From NCBI RefSeq assembly GCF_000284335.1, contig NC_017096.1:1488001-1552000 (forward strand): 64,000 nucleotides of DNA, given 5' to 3'. This DNA comes from Caldisericum exile AZM16c01. Lineage in GTDB: Bacteria > Caldisericota > Caldisericia > Caldisericales > Caldisericaceae. Shown piece by piece: positions 28,801 to 37,713 of the stretch. The notes beneath the pieces are model-generated. The model made no database searches, was not told the DNA's origin, and saw only the letters and a list, made by a program, of their open reading frames with translations. Both the position numbers and the translations under genes were made by a program. How positions within the stretch are numbered: the stretch's first letter is position 1; each line of letters opens with the position of its first letter.

Positions 28801-28900
28801 TTATAAGTCTTTTAGGTTTAGAAAAAAGTTAGAAGCAAGTTAGTCAAGGTCTCAACTATAAATTTGAAAAAAACTCCCTTTTTGTAAATTTTGAGAATTT
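28801..28900. repeat. 99-bp direct repeat, copy 2
   Basis: Second copy of 22036-22134 with one additional A in an A-run. Its end runs two bases into the stop codon of the DUF2905 gene. Confidence 0.85.
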
Positions 28901-29105
28901 ATTTTCTGAAAATTAAGTTTAAAATAAGCGTTAGAATAAGGCTTATGACAATTGAGGTTGTGATCGGGAAATAAAATTCAAAATTGTCACGCTTAATGTA
29001 GATATCTCCTGGAAGTCGAAACTTCCAGTTTTCAAAAAGCATCACAATAAAACCAAACACGATAAGTAAGGCACCTAACAATACAAGCACTTTCCACATC
29101 TTCAT
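28899..29105 (-). CDS. small DUF2905-family membrane protein
   Basis: A 68-aa protein with two transmembrane helices (residues 6-24 and 46-66) joined by the diagnostic loop FRLPGDIYIKRDNFEFYFP of the DUF2905 family, which has no known function. The ATG at 29105 has no ribosome-binding site but a TATAAT ends five bases upstream, so the transcript is probably leaderless. It stands alone between two repeat-filled gaps. Confidence 0.87.
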   Translation of the reverse strand: MKMWKVLVLLGALLIVFGFIVMLFENWKFRLPGDIYIKRDNFEFYFPITTSIVISLILTLILNLIFRK

Positions 29106-29110
29106 ACTAT

Positions 29111-29116
29111 ATTATA
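29111..29116 (-). promoter_or_regulatory. -10 box giving a leaderless transcript
   Basis: TATAAT on the minus strand with five bases between it and the ATG at 29105; no Shine-Dalgarno sequence is possible in that space. Confidence 0.6.
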
Positions 29117-29204
29117 GCAGAGAAAAAATAGGTTAATTATACAACCAAAAAATCCTTTTTGTAGTTTTTTGAAGTTAGAAAGATATATTTCTATATATTC
29201 ACCT

Positions 29205-29421
29205 TAAAGGAGGAGATGTCTCGCTACGCTCGACATGACTTATAATGGAGGAGGGACACCCTCCTCCAACTCCACCCTAAAAATAAAAAATCTTTTTATC
29301 CTTAGGAGTAAGTTAGAAAAGGGATGTGCCCCTTTCTAATTGAAGTCACCCCGAGAAGTCTTTCCGAGGGGTCTCCGACGTTCAGGGGGAGTTAGAGGGG
29401 AGACGTATAATCCCCTCTAAA
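29205..29421. repeat. intergenic mosaic repeat, unit R3
   Basis: Carries CTCGCTACGCTCGACATGAC, an ATCCTTAGGAGTAAG segment, an imperfect copy of the R1 palindrome (29313-29339), a CCCCGAGAAG segment and the hairpin TTAGAGGGG-N11-CCCCTCTAA (29392-29400 and 29412-29420). The hairpin abuts the stop codon of the phosphate butyryltransferase gene (29422), so it may act as its 3' end. No gene in 29106-29421. Confidence 0.75.
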
Positions 29422-30318
29422 TTATCGCGATATTAACATTGTCAAGGCAATTGAGCGCAGTTTAGACTCAGCTCGGTCTGCACGAGAGGGGATCATTATC
29501 GGTTTTGCTGCACCAACTACCGTTACTGCAAGAGGTTTACCACCAATATACTCAACAGACTTTCCAAGGATATTCCCTGAAACAATATCTGGAGTAATGA
29601 GAATATCTGCATCGCCTGCGACATCTGAAACAATGCCTTTCTTTTCTTTTGCATACATAGAGAGTGCATTGTCAAGTGCAAGAGGTCCGTCAACAATGCA
29701 ACCTTTTATTTGCCCTCTTTCCCACATCTTTCGAAGCATTGCGGCATTCACCGTTTCAGGCATATCAGGATTTACAACCTCAACTGCACAGAGGAGCGCA
29801 ACCTTTGGCATAGGGTTCCCAAGTTTATTTGCAACAAATACGGCATTATCAATCTCTTTAACAATAGTATCAATATCGGGACGAATTAAAACGCCCCCAT
29901 CAGAGATGAGGACTATTTTTTCTCTCCCCTCATAATTCGACTCAAATGCAGCAACGCTCGTTATGATTCTCTCAGTTCTAAGCCCCCACTCTTTATTGAG
30001 GACTGCTTTTAAAAGAGTAGCTGTTTTTACAGAGCCTTTTAGGAGTATACCCTCATTCTTCACGGTTTCAACTGCAAGTTTGCACTTCTCCTCATCATCT
30101 TTTGAATCAATTACATCCTTTATAAACCCTTTATCTTCATACTCCTTAAAAATTTTCTCAAACTTTTCTTTACTCCCTACAAATACACCAACACCTATTC
30201 CAATCTTATGGGCATCATAAACTGCCTCAACTGCATCCTTATCCTCGCCTACAACAACGATTGGCGTTTTTCCAAAACCCTTAAGGTGATCAATAATCTC
30301 CTGAAAATTCTTAAACAT
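29422..30318 (-). CDS. ptb: phosphate butyryltransferase (PTA/PTB family)
   Basis: A 298-aa phosphate acyltransferase that exchanges the CoA of an acyl-CoA for phosphate. It has the family's N-terminal PIVVVGEDKDAVEAVYDA, the central VALISDGGVLIRPDID-like strand (VLISDGGVLIRPDI), AALCAVEVVNPDMPET and the C-terminal DILITPDIVSGNILGK with a final IMIPSRADRAESKLRSIAL. Length and motifs match Ptb better than the longer Pta, but acyl specificity is inferred. No butyrate kinase is present in the window. Start has AAAGGAGGCG. It is 15 bp downstream of the MFS permease in the same operon. Confidence 0.85.
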   Translation of the reverse strand: MFKNFQEIIDHLKGFGKTPIVVVGEDKDAVEAVYDAHKIGIGVGVFVGSKEKFEKIFKEYEDKGFIKDVIDSKDDEEKCKLAVETVKNEGILLKGSVKTATLLKAVLNKEWGLRTERIITSVAAFESNYEGREKIVLISDGGVLIRPDIDTIVKEIDNAVFVANKLGNPMPKVALLCAVEVVNPDMPETVNAAMLRKMWERGQIKGCIVDGPLALDNALSMYAKEKKGIVSDVAGDADILITPDIVSGNILGKSVEYIGGKPLAVTVVGAAKPIMIPSRADRAESKLRSIALTMLISR

Positions 30319-30333
30319 AGCGCCTCCTTTAAC

Positions 30334-31593
30334 TTAATCTTTAATAGGCACTCTTCTCATAAATATAAGAGAAGTAAAAGATATAATAAATGCAAAAACC
30401 GAAACAGGGAAAATTACAAATTTCGTTTTGAATACATCTGCTAAACTACCTGCAAGAACCGGCGCAATGATATTTGCAGTTTGAGAAAATAAATAGTAAA
30501 AGCCAGTATATGTGCCTTGTGTTTCTGACGTTCCAAAATCAATAACTGTAGGGATTGCATTAACAATGAAAAGATCCCACAATATTCCGCCAAGCGCAAA
30601 AAGATACTTATGAATAGAGTAGTTCTTCACAAAAACCACAATACCGAACACAAAAACAAGCCCTAAAAGGCCAACAAGCATGGGAAGTTTTCTTCGATAT
30701 TTTTTCCCAAGGAAGCCTGCAGGAACAGAAAATGCAATGAAAGCAATAAAGAAAATTGAAAGATTGAGTTTTGCCATCTGCTCGCCAATTGTTGCTTGCA
30801 AGCCAGACTCCATACTCATATACGCTGTGTAGAATGTTTCAACTGTATTAACTCCAATCCAACCAAATGCAACTGCAAAAAGCAAAAATAGAAGAGATGT
30901 ATTTTCTTTTTTAAATAAAAAGCCAAATGATTTAAGAACACTAAAAGGCTCTTCGCTATCAGTCTCACTTCTATATTTTGCATCGCGCTTTTCATTTATC
31001 GAAAAGAATACGGCAAAGGCACCAATCACTATAAAGATACTTGCAACAAAAAATCCTAAAAGCCTGTTAATCGATGAAATCATTCCCACAACAAGAATTC
31101 CAAAAATACCACCAATACCTGTCATAAGATTCATTATTGAGTTTGCAGGGGCTCGATCTTCTTTCGGTGTTATGTCGGCCATAAGCGCAATTGTTGGGGA
31201 CCTTTGCACCGACATAGCCGACACTGCGAAGAATATCGCAAGAAACACATATATAAATGGCAATTCAAAATGGGCAAAAAGTGAAATGAGGAAAAAGAAG
31301 AATGCTCCACCTAAGAGGCCGCCAAGGATGTATGGCATTCTCTTTCCAATTTTGGTGTTTGTCCTATCAGATAGCATTCCAACAAGTGGAAGCAAAAACA
31401 AGCCAAGGATGTTATCAATGTTCATAACCCAACCTGTCAGGGTGTTAGATAAGTGATAAACGGTTTGCACAATTATGGGGATATCAGTATTATAAATTCC
31501 CCAGAAAAGTTGATCTGAAAACGAACTCATTCCCAAGAGGAATACTTTCTTGTAGTTTGCTTTAGGCTTTACTGCGTTAGATCTATCCTCCAT
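30334..31593 (-). CDS. MFS / GPH-type transporter
   Basis: A 419-aa inner-membrane permease with twelve predicted helices. The loop after helix 2 reads GMLSDRTNTKIGKRMPYIL, the signature of glycoside-pentoside-hexuronide and SLC45-like carriers. Substrate is unknown; a sugar or a small organic acid is likely. The ATG at 31593 has AAAGGAGG and overlaps the end of the esterase gene by 25 bp. It precedes the phosphate butyryltransferase gene, but a shared pathway is not evident. Confidence 0.82.
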   Translation of the reverse strand: MEDRSNAVKPKANYKKVFLLGMSSFSDQLFWGIYNTDIPIIVQTVYHLSNTLTGWVMNIDNILGLFLLPLVGMLSDRTNTKIGKRMPYILGGLLGGAFFFFLISLFAHFELPFIYVFLAIFFAVSAMSVQRSPTIALMADITPKEDRAPANSIMNLMTGIGGIFGILVVGMISSINRLLGFFVASIFIVIGAFAVFFSINEKRDAKYRSETDSEEPFSVLKSFGFLFKKENTSLLFLLFAVAFGWIGVNTVETFYTAYMSMESGLQATIGEQMAKLNLSIFFIAFIAFSVPAGFLGKKYRRKLPMLVGLLGLVFVFGIVVFVKNYSIHKYLFALGGILWDLFIVNAIPTVIDFGTSETQGTYTGFYYLFSQTANIIAPVLAGSLADVFKTKFVIFPVSVFAFIISFTSLIFMRRVPIKD

Positions 31594-32315
31594 CTTTCCT
31601 CCTTTAAAAGCGTTTTTATGAATTCTATACTTCTATTAAAAATAACTTCTTTATCGAAGTCTTCAGTTGCAACATGATACGAATTTTTAAGATGAATAAG
31701 AATAATTTCATCTGAATTTACACCCTTAAGAGTTATTATAACGCTTTCGTATGGAATAACATGGTCTTCAAGTGATTTGAAGATAAGAAGAGGCGATGTA
31801 ACGTTTGCAAGTTCGCTTCTTATAACCTTCATGAGTTTCATAAATTCGTAGAGTGCATTCAAAGAAATATAATCATAAGCAAGACCTGTTTTTGATTTGT
31901 CCTTTATATCAGAGCCGGGATCGTAAATAAATTTAACAAAGTGCCTCAAGATCGGGACAAAAAACAGTTTCAAACTCTTTTTTAAAGTTAGTGCATGATT
32001 TACAAGGATGACTCCTTTTATATCCTTAAAATTTGCTTGCAGGTGAAGAGCAAGTGCTCCTCCCATCGAAAGCCCAAGAACAAAAATTGTTCCCGTTTTT
32101 TCTTTTAGTCTCTTAAAGGCCGTTTCAACATCATCAAGCCAATCTTCAAACTTCACCTTATCAAGATCTCGATAATCGGTGTTGTGACCAGACAATGATG
32201 GCATCTCAATGATGAACCCTGAGTTTTCAAATTGAGTTTTAAGATAAGAGAGGGTCTTCAAATTTCCAGTAAAGCCGTGAATAAGCAAAATCCCAACTTT
32301 TTCTTTATCGCCCAT
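31569..32315 (-). CDS. alpha/beta hydrolase, carboxylesterase-like
   Basis: A 248-aa cytoplasmic serine hydrolase. The oxyanion strand GILLIHGFTGN and the nucleophile elbow GLSMGG (Ser in FVLGLSMGGALAL) are clear. A late Asp (FKSLEDHVIPYES) and His (KNSYHVATEDFD) complete the triad. The pattern resembles Est30-type carboxylesterases and monoacylglycerol lipases. The gene has a -10 box 20 bases upstream and a weak AAGGACGACG site. It is translationally linked to the MFS permease. Confidence 0.83.
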   Translation of the reverse strand: MGDKEKVGILLIHGFTGNLKTLSYLKTQFENSGFIIEMPSLSGHNTDYRDLDKVKFEDWLDDVETAFKRLKEKTGTIFVLGLSMGGALALHLQANFKDIKGVILVNHALTLKKSLKLFFVPILRHFVKFIYDPGSDIKDKSKTGLAYDYISLNALYEFMKLMKVIRSELANVTSPLLIFKSLEDHVIPYESVIITLKGVNSDEIILIHLKNSYHVATEDFDKEVIFNRSIEFIKTLLKEERWRIDLTQ

Positions 32316-32334
32316 TTTTCGTCGTCCTTAAAGG

Positions 32335-32340
32335 ATTATA
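32335..32340 (-). promoter_or_regulatory. -10 box of the esterase-MFS-ptb operon
   Basis: TATAAT on the minus strand 19 bases upstream of the ATG at 32315; the -35 is weak. It separates this operon from the two-component genes. Confidence 0.5.
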
Positions 32341-32387
32341 AAGAAAAAGGAACAAAAAAACAAAAACTTTAAAAATTAAAATAAAAA

Positions 32388-33425
32388 CTATTTCCTATAA
32401 AACGATTTTATAAATTCCCAATTCGAAAGCACAATATCTACAAGGTCGGGATCGAATTGGGTACTTTTATTTCTTAAGAGTTCTTCCTTTACGAAACTTT
32501 CTTCCTTTGCCTCCTTGTAAGGCCGTTTGCTAAACATCGCATCAATTGAATCTGCAAGGCAAACAATTCGTGCCTCAATTGGAATTTCTGTCCCTTTTAA
32601 CCGCTCTGGATAACCAGTTCCGTCCCATCTTTCATGATGGTAGTAAGCAACAACTTCTGCCGTTTTAAGAACTTTCGTATTTGAACCTGAAAGGATGTTT
32701 TTGCCTATTTCAACATGCTTTTTCATTTCGTTGTATTCTTCTTCTGTTAATTTCCCAGGTTTAAGAAGAATTGAGTCTCTAATACCAATTTTACCAATAT
32801 CGTGAAGGGGAGCAGATCTCTTAACAAGAAAAACAAACTCCATATCTTTACCGTATTCTTTAGCAATGAATCCAGAAATTTCACTTACCCTTTGAGTGTG
32901 CTCATAAGTTTCCTGATCACGGAATTCTGAGACTATTGCAAGTTTTTGAAGAAGTTCAAATGTCAAATTGAAGTTTTCTTCGGTTAATTCCTCAATCTTC
33001 TTTTCGTTAAGTTCTTTTAGTTCTTCAAAATTTTTAAGCATCGACTTTTTCTGTTCGAAAAATTTTTCTGCAATTATTGCGGTCTCTATTCGGGATTTCA
33101 TGATATTAAAATCTACGGGTTTAAGTATAAAATCATCTGCACCAGCATTTGCAGCCTCACTCATTGCCTTTTCATCTCCAAATGCAGTAAGCATTATAAT
33201 TATCGAGCCCCTGCCCATTGCTTTGATTTCTCTTGTTGCTTCAATTCCATTCATTACAGGCATTGAAATATCCATAAGGATTAGAACTGGCTCTTCCTTT
33301 TTTACAAATTCAACTGCCTCTTTTCCATTGGGAACGGATGCATAGTTAAAGCCCATAAGTTTGAGCATATCTTCCATCATTTTTCTTGTAAAAGGATCGT
33401 CTTCTACAAGTAAGATGTCTATCAT
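32388..33425 (-). CDS. response regulator with HD-GYP phosphodiesterase domain
   Basis: A 345-aa two-domain protein. The receiver domain (about 1-120) has the acidic pocket LLVEDD, the phospho-acceptor Asp in LILMDISMP and Lys in FILKPVD. A coiled coil (about 120-160) leads to an HD-GYP domain with HDIGKIGIRDSILLKPGKL and HHERWDGTGYPERL, the metal site of cyclic-di-GMP phosphodiesterases. It likely lowers c-di-GMP on phosphorylation by the hybrid kinase encoded three bases upstream. Start has AGGAGG. Confidence 0.92.
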   Translation of the reverse strand: MIDILLVEDDPFTRKMMEDMLKLMGFNYASVPNGKEAVEFVKKEEPVLILMDISMPVMNGIEATREIKAMGRGSIIIMLTAFGDEKAMSEAANAGADDFILKPVDFNIMKSRIETAIIAEKFFEQKKSMLKNFEELKELNEKKIEELTEENFNLTFELLQKLAIVSEFRDQETYEHTQRVSEISGFIAKEYGKDMEFVFLVKRSAPLHDIGKIGIRDSILLKPGKLTEEEYNEMKKHVEIGKNILSGSNTKVLKTAEVVAYYHHERWDGTGYPERLKGTEIPIEARIVCLADSIDAMFSKRPYKEAKEESFVKEELLRNKSTQFDPDLVDIVLSNWEFIKSFYRK

Positions 33426-33428
33426 AAA

Positions 33429-35900
33429 TTAACCTCCTAATATTTTAAATTCTTTGTCGAATTGACTTCTTATTTTTAAAATTTCGTCAATAAGGTTACT
33501 TTCTTTTACATCGGTTGATTTTGTAAGATACACAAGGTCAAAAAGTATCGAAAGATTCACGAACTGAAATTCTTTTATATTTCTTGCAAAAACTCCCTTT
33601 GAAGGATGCTCATTCTTTATCGCTTTGATAAGTTTTTCTTTTGTAGCCTCAAATTCGCCTCCATAAAGGAAAAGGATATCTGAATCCTTCAGTGCATTAA
33701 GAACTTCTTTAAATTCTTCGACATTTATACCAATCTTCTCAACCACAGGTATGTCGCTCAAAAAAATTCTATTTAATGTCTTTCCTGTGTATAGTAAAAA
33801 CTTCGTATTCGTGAGTTCCGGGAATTCCCTTAGTTTTTCTATATAAAGATCACCAGTGATTGTTGAGAGCCCATAGTCAACAGTTACCACTTTAGGAACC
33901 ATTTCGAGTGCCTTGATAATTCCTTCTCTTGCATTTGACGCAACTTCAACTTTGTAATCTCTTAAAAGATGCTTTAAAAAATTTCTATTACCTTCGTCTG
34001 GTTCTATCACAAGAAAATCTATTTGATTTCTCTTCTTTATATTTGTAGTATCAATATGGGGAAAAATAGGAATAGTTACTTCAAACACAGTCCCCTTTCC
34101 AACTTCACTTTTAACACTAATTGTCCCATCAAGTGCCTTTACATACTTTTCAACAAGACTAAGTCCAAGACCATGTCCTTCTTGTGATTCTCCTTTTACA
34201 AAGGGTTTAAAGATTTCGGTAATTTTTTCCTCAGGAATCCCTATGCCTGAATCAGAAACGATCAACTTAAGAAAGTCCAAATCATTAACTTTTAAACTTA
34301 CTTTAACGAAACCTTTTTCAGTATTTTTTACTGCATTACTTGCAAGATTGGTCACAATCATTTTCAAAAATTTAGGATCTGAAGGTATGATAAGGTCAGT
34401 ATCAACTTCAATTATAAATTCAAGGCCTTTCTGCTTTGATAATTCTTCAACTGATGCAAGCGTTTCGTTTAAAAATTGTAATGCATTCAATTTCTCTGCT
34501 TTCGGTAAAACATTGTGAGACTCTAATCTCGAAAGATCAAGTAAGTTATTTACAGTTTCAACTGCACGGAGATTTGCTTTATAAATCTCTTTAATAATTT
34601 CTTCAACCTGCGTAGACAATTTTCCGTATGCGCCTCGCATTAGAATTTGTAAGTAGCCGCTCATTACATTGAGGGGCGTTTTCAATTCGTGAGAGAAACC
34701 CCTAATAAATTCGATACGATATTGGTCAGCCTCTTCAAGTTTTGCATTCAACTCTGTGAGTTTCTTCTTTTCAGAGATATTTTCAAGAACAAGCGAAATA
34801 AATAGAGAAAGCTGCTTATATATATTTAAATAAGGCGAAGATTTGTCAAAGAAAAACGTCGTGTTGTTATTAACTATTACACTGTCAAATTTGTCCGTGT
34901 CATACTTTTCTAATGAATCTGGATATTTTGGATCATTTTTATAGCAAAGATTCCCTGACCTAAATATTGCAATTCCTATTGTATCATCTTTTTTTCTATA
35001 AAATTCCTTAATCTTTTCGTAAATATTCTCTTCATCTTCAAGAGCAATAATAGCATTTCTTAACTCTGCCACCTTATCCCACCTATGCATTACCTCATTA
35101 AATAAGTTTTTGATACTTCTACTTTCCGATTTATATTTGGTTTCGAGTTCTATTACTTCTTTTAAAGGTAACACTATGTAATATTTAGATGCAAAGAAAA
35201 GCATAGAAATTGCCCCTGTAATTTTAAATATATGACCGGTTAAAACTAACTTACTTAAGATGGATTTATAATAAACAAAATTTGCTTCCGAAAGAGCCAT
35301 AAAAATACCCGCAAAGAATAATTCAGGCACTTTTCTCTCCTTTAATGCAAAGATTAAGAAAAACACTGCAAAAAGCACTTCCAACAAATATTTTAAAAAA
35401 GTTGTTCCAGATCCTTCCACATAGAAAACCCCTTGCGGAATGAATCTTCCTGCAAAAATCAAAACCGGGATTGCAATCAAAAATATTATAATCGTATTTA
35501 AATACATCTTTTTATTAACCTGCACTTCTTTTTGCATCGTTGCAATAAGGTATCCAAAAGATTGCACTGCCCGGGCGAGCATCCAGTAATTTAGTGAAAG
35601 TATTATATCGTTTCGTATTCCTCCACCGGGAAAATACACCGCATGGAAAAAATCAAGCACTGCAACTACAAGCGATGAAACACCAATAATAAGCAAAAAT
35701 AAGGTTTTCTTGAATGTTGGTGTTAAAACGAAAATTAAAAAAATTGAGGCATTGATAAAAATGCTCAACAGCTCAATTAGAAAGTGTGTTTCAGTAATCG
35801 GATAAAATGCAAATAGCACGAATGCTATGATTGAAAAAGATATAAAAATAGTTGCCTGTTTTAAATACTCATACTCCCAAAATTTTTTTATAATATTCAT
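33429..35900 (-). CDS. membrane hybrid sensor histidine kinase
   Basis: An 823-aa sensor kinase. The N-terminal 245 residues hold about seven transmembrane helices resembling a MASE-type sensor domain. A coiled coil and a short GAF-like stretch follow. The HisKA box is FIRGFSHELKTPLNVMSGYL (His phosphorylation site). The ATPase boxes are NLASNAVKNTEKG, DSGIGIPEEK and GHGLGLSLVEKYV. The C-terminus carries a receiver-like domain (DFLVIEPDEGNRNFL with Asp in VVTVDYGLS) that lacks a clear acidic pair in the usual position, so its phosphorylation is uncertain. The next gene is the HD-GYP response regulator. Start has AGGAGGGAG. Confidence 0.88.
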   Translation of the reverse strand: MNIIKKFWEYEYLKQATIFISFSIIAFVLFAFYPITETHFLIELLSIFINASIFLIFVLTPTFKKTLFLLIIGVSSLVVAVLDFFHAVYFPGGGIRNDIILSLNYWMLARAVQSFGYLIATMQKEVQVNKKMYLNTIIIFLIAIPVLIFAGRFIPQGVFYVEGSGTTFLKYLLEVLFAVFFLIFALKERKVPELFFAGIFMALSEANFVYYKSILSKLVLTGHIFKITGAISMLFFASKYYIVLPLKEVIELETKYKSESRSIKNLFNEVMHRWDKVAELRNAIIALEDEENIYEKIKEFYRKKDDTIGIAIFRSGNLCYKNDPKYPDSLEKYDTDKFDSVIVNNNTTFFFDKSSPYLNIYKQLSLFISLVLENISEKKKLTELNAKLEEADQYRIEFIRGFSHELKTPLNVMSGYLQILMRGAYGKLSTQVEEIIKEIYKANLRAVETVNNLLDLSRLESHNVLPKAEKLNALQFLNETLASVEELSKQKGLEFIIEVDTDLIIPSDPKFLKMIVTNLASNAVKNTEKGFVKVSLKVNDLDFLKLIVSDSGIGIPEEKITEIFKPFVKGESQEGHGLGLSLVEKYVKALDGTISVKSEVGKGTVFEVTIPIFPHIDTTNIKKRNQIDFLVIEPDEGNRNFLKHLLRDYKVEVASNAREGIIKALEMVPKVVTVDYGLSTITGDLYIEKLREFPELTNTKFLLYTGKTLNRIFLSDIPVVEKIGINVEEFKEVLNALKDSDILFLYGGEFEATKEKLIKAIKNEHPSKGVFARNIKEFQFVNLSILFDLVYLTKSTDVKESNLIDEILKIRSQFDKEFKILGG

Positions 35901-36003
35901 CTCTCCCTCCTATTAATTATAAGACGATTCATTTTCTATATGAAATTAGATACGCATATACTTCAAACAGAACATATAAGTCAAAAATTACCTATACACC
36001 CTC

Positions 36004-36031
36004 TTGACAAAAATTTTTAATTGTATATAAT
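36004..36031 (+). promoter_or_regulatory. strong sigma-70-type promoter of the peroxiredoxin gene
   Basis: TTGACA (36004-36009), 16-bp spacer and TATAAT (36026-36031): consensus at every position. The start codon is 37 bases further on, preceded by TAGGAGGTG. This is the best promoter in the window. Confidence 0.9.
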
Positions 36032-36068
36032 ACAAATTAGAAAAATTTTAAATTAGGAGGTGGGTAAG

Positions 36069-36719
36069 ATGGAAGAAGTTAAAAGATTACCTTTACTGGG
36101 AGAAAAATTACCAGAATTTACTGTGAAAACGACACACGGTGTAAAGAAATTACCTGATGATTACAAAGGAAAGTGGTTTATTCTTTTTAGCCATCCGGCA
36201 GATTTTACTCCTGTTTGCACAACCGAATTTGTAGCATTTGCAAAGAGGTATGAACAATTTAAGAAACTTAACACAGAACTTATTGGTCTTTCAATTGACC
36301 AGGTATTCTCTCACATTAAGTGGGTTGAGTGGATTGAAAACACATTAAAGGTGCAAATTCCATTCCCAATCATTGCAGACGACAGAGGAACTGTTGCAGA
36401 AGCACTTGGAATGCTTCATCCTAACAAAGGTACAAACACCGTTAGAGCAGTTTTTGTAGTAGATGACAAGGGCATATTAAGGACAATGCTCTACTATCCA
36501 CAGGAACTTGGAAGAAACATGGACGAAATTCTAAGAATCGTTGAGGCTCTCCAGGTTGTAGACAAAGAAGGCGTAGCAATACCTGCTAACTGGCCAAACA
36601 ATGAACTTATTAAAGACGAAGTAATTATTCCACCTGCATCTGATGTAGAAACTGCCTCAAAGAGAATGAAGGAATACACTTGTTACGATTGGTGGTTCTG
36701 CCATAAGAAAATTAAATAG
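36069..36719 (+). CDS. archaeal-type peroxiredoxin (thioredoxin peroxidase)
   Basis: A 216-aa Prx6-type peroxidase that reduces hydroperoxides. The peroxidatic Cys50 lies in [10 protein letters not shown]. Two C-terminal cysteines (Cys205 and Cys211 in [10 protein letters not shown]) match the archaeal enzymes such as the Aeropyrum homologue, in which such residues act as resolving cysteines. ATG at 36069 is preferred to a GTG three codons upstream because the GTG is inside the TAGGAGGTG ribosome-binding site. A consensus promoter suggests high expression, sensible for an anaerobe exposed to oxygen. A stem-loop lies past the stop. Confidence 0.94.
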   Translation: MEEVKRLPLLGEKLPEFTVKTTHGVKKLPDDYKGKWFILFSHPADFTPVCTTEFVAFAKRYEQFKKLNTELIGLSIDQVFSHIKWVEWIENTLKVQIPFPIIADDRGTVAEALGMLHPNKGTNTVRAVFVVDDKGILRTMLYYPQELGRNMDEILRIVEALQVVDKEGVAIPANWPNNELIKDEVIIPPASDVETASKRMKEYTCYDWWFCHKKIK

Positions 36720-36743
36720 AAGGTTCTGAACACCCAAATACAC

Positions 36744-36772
36744 ATAGGCGGGGCAATTACAACCCCGCCTAT
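36744..36772. terminator. bidirectional stem-loop between prx and iorB
   Basis: Perfect 10-bp inverted repeat (ATAGGCGGGG/CCCCGCCTAT) with a 9-nt loop between convergent genes. A T-rich stretch follows in the plus direction a few bases later (CCTCCTTTTTC), so it probably terminates the peroxiredoxin transcript. Confidence 0.75.
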
Positions 36773-36793
36773 ATTAATCTCCTCCTTTTTCTT

Positions 36794-37390
36794 TTATTTA
36801 AAATATTCTTTTCCTAATTCGTATCCTCTTTCAAATGCCTTTATATTGAGGTTCACATACTGAGGTTTAAAACTCTCTTTTATAGCATCTATAACGTATT
36901 CCTTTTCGATGGGAAAATTTGGAACAGATGCGCCAACCCCCAAGATAACCATATTTGAAACAATACTATCGTGAATCTCTTTTGCAATAGCCTCTGCGTT
37001 TACAGGGATAACTACCTTAAGGTATTTTTTTAATTCGTCTATATACTCTTTGCTTGAAAGGTATTTTGAAATGCCGAGTGATGCTGTAAATGGCACAATT
37101 TCTTCGGTATTAACAACTGCAACTGTGTTTTCATTTAACTTTGGAAGGGCTCTAACGGCTTCCAATGGTTCAAAAGATAACAACAAATCCACACTTCCGT
37201 TTTTTATAATTGGGCCATTCACATCGCCAATGCGCACCTCAACAGGCACAACTCCACCTCTTTGAGACATCCCATGAATTTCGGAAGTTACAACATTTAA
37301 GCCCTGCTTTATGCATGCCTGACCTATTACAATGGATGTTTTTACAACTCCTTGACCGCCAACGCCTGTAATGTAAATATTATATTGCAT
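36794..37390 (-). CDS. iorB: indolepyruvate:ferredoxin oxidoreductase beta subunit
   Basis: A 198-aa gamma-domain protein of the 2-oxoacid:ferredoxin oxidoreductase superfamily. The N-terminal YITGVGGQGVVKTS glycine loop and SEIHGMSQRGGVVPVEVRIG are the characteristic IorB segments. IorB pairs with the TPP-binding IorA to oxidise aryl pyruvates from aromatic amino acids, passing electrons to ferredoxin. No iorA lies next to it, so the alpha subunit must be elsewhere. The start has GAGGTGAG. The gap upstream contains a 15-bp inverted repeat. Confidence 0.9.
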   Translation of the reverse strand: MQYNIYITGVGGQGVVKTSIVIGQACIKQGLNVVTSEIHGMSQRGGVVPVEVRIGDVNGPIIKNGSVDLLLSFEPLEAVRALPKLNENTVAVVNTEEIVPFTASLGISKYLSSKEYIDELKKYLKVVIPVNAEAIAKEIHDSIVSNMVILGVGASVPNFPIEKEYVIDAIKESFKPQYVNLNIKAFERGYELGKEYFK

Positions 37391-37416
37391 ATCTCACCTC
37401 GAGAATATGATAATAA

Positions 37417-37468
37417 CATTTAGAAAATTTTCAAAAAATTTTAATACCTTATAAAAATTTTCTAAATG
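37417..37468. repeat. 15-bp perfect inverted repeat upstream of iorB
   Basis: CATTTAGAAAATTTT (37417-37431) and AAAATTTTCTAAATG (37454-37468) with a 22-nt spacer. One arm overlaps the probable -35 region of iorB (TTGAAA on the minus strand); the other ends seven bases before the stop of the 57-aa gene. It may be an operator pair or a weak hairpin 3' end. Confidence 0.8.
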
Positions 37469-37475
37469 TGAAAAA

Positions 37476-37649
37476 CTATTTGTTTTTTAATTCTTTCAGT
37501 ATCTCTTTTATTTCTTTTAGCTCCTGATAACTTCTAAAGGCATTAAGACTAATGTTATGAAGCCACACAAATGGCAATACGGCAAGGGCGACTACAAGAA
37601 TTACATAAACAATCACTAAACCACCTGCAAAAACTCCAAATCCCTCCAT
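37476..37649 (-). CDS. 57-aa membrane protein
   Basis: A short ORF (MEGFGVFAGGLVIV... to ELKNK) with an AAAGGAGA site seven bases before the ATG. Residues 8-30 form one transmembrane helix. Residues 35-57 are an amphipathic charged helix (YQELKEIKEILKELKNK) that could make a coiled coil. No family is recognised. It is divergent from reverse gyrase and shares a short intergenic region with it. Coding is supported by the ribosome site, helix pattern and stop placement, not by homology. Confidence 0.6.
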   Translation of the reverse strand: MEGFGVFAGGLVIVYVILVVALAVLPFVWLHNISLNAFRSYQELKEIKEILKELKNK

Positions 37650-37672
37650 ACAAATCTCCTTTTAAAATATTT

Positions 37673-37698
37673 ACATTAACATACATTAACATTATAAT
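37673..37698 (+). promoter_or_regulatory. tandem decamer and -10 box before reverse gyrase
   Basis: ACATTAACAT occurs twice end to end (37673-37682 and 37683-37692) and is followed immediately by TATAAT (37693-37698). The start codon is 15 bases after the -10 box, with GGAGG in between, so the leader is very short. The repeats lie where a regulator would block or contact the polymerase. Confidence 0.65.
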
Positions 37699-37713
37699 GA
37701 GTTGGAGGAAAAT

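Noticed and set aside
33429-35900. Possible GGDEF cyclase domain in the sensor kinase
   Set aside because: No GGDEF motif is present; the C-terminal domain is receiver-like.
37702-37713. TTG start for reverse gyrase
   Set aside because: The GGAGG site lies inside these codons and is correctly spaced for the ATG at 37714.
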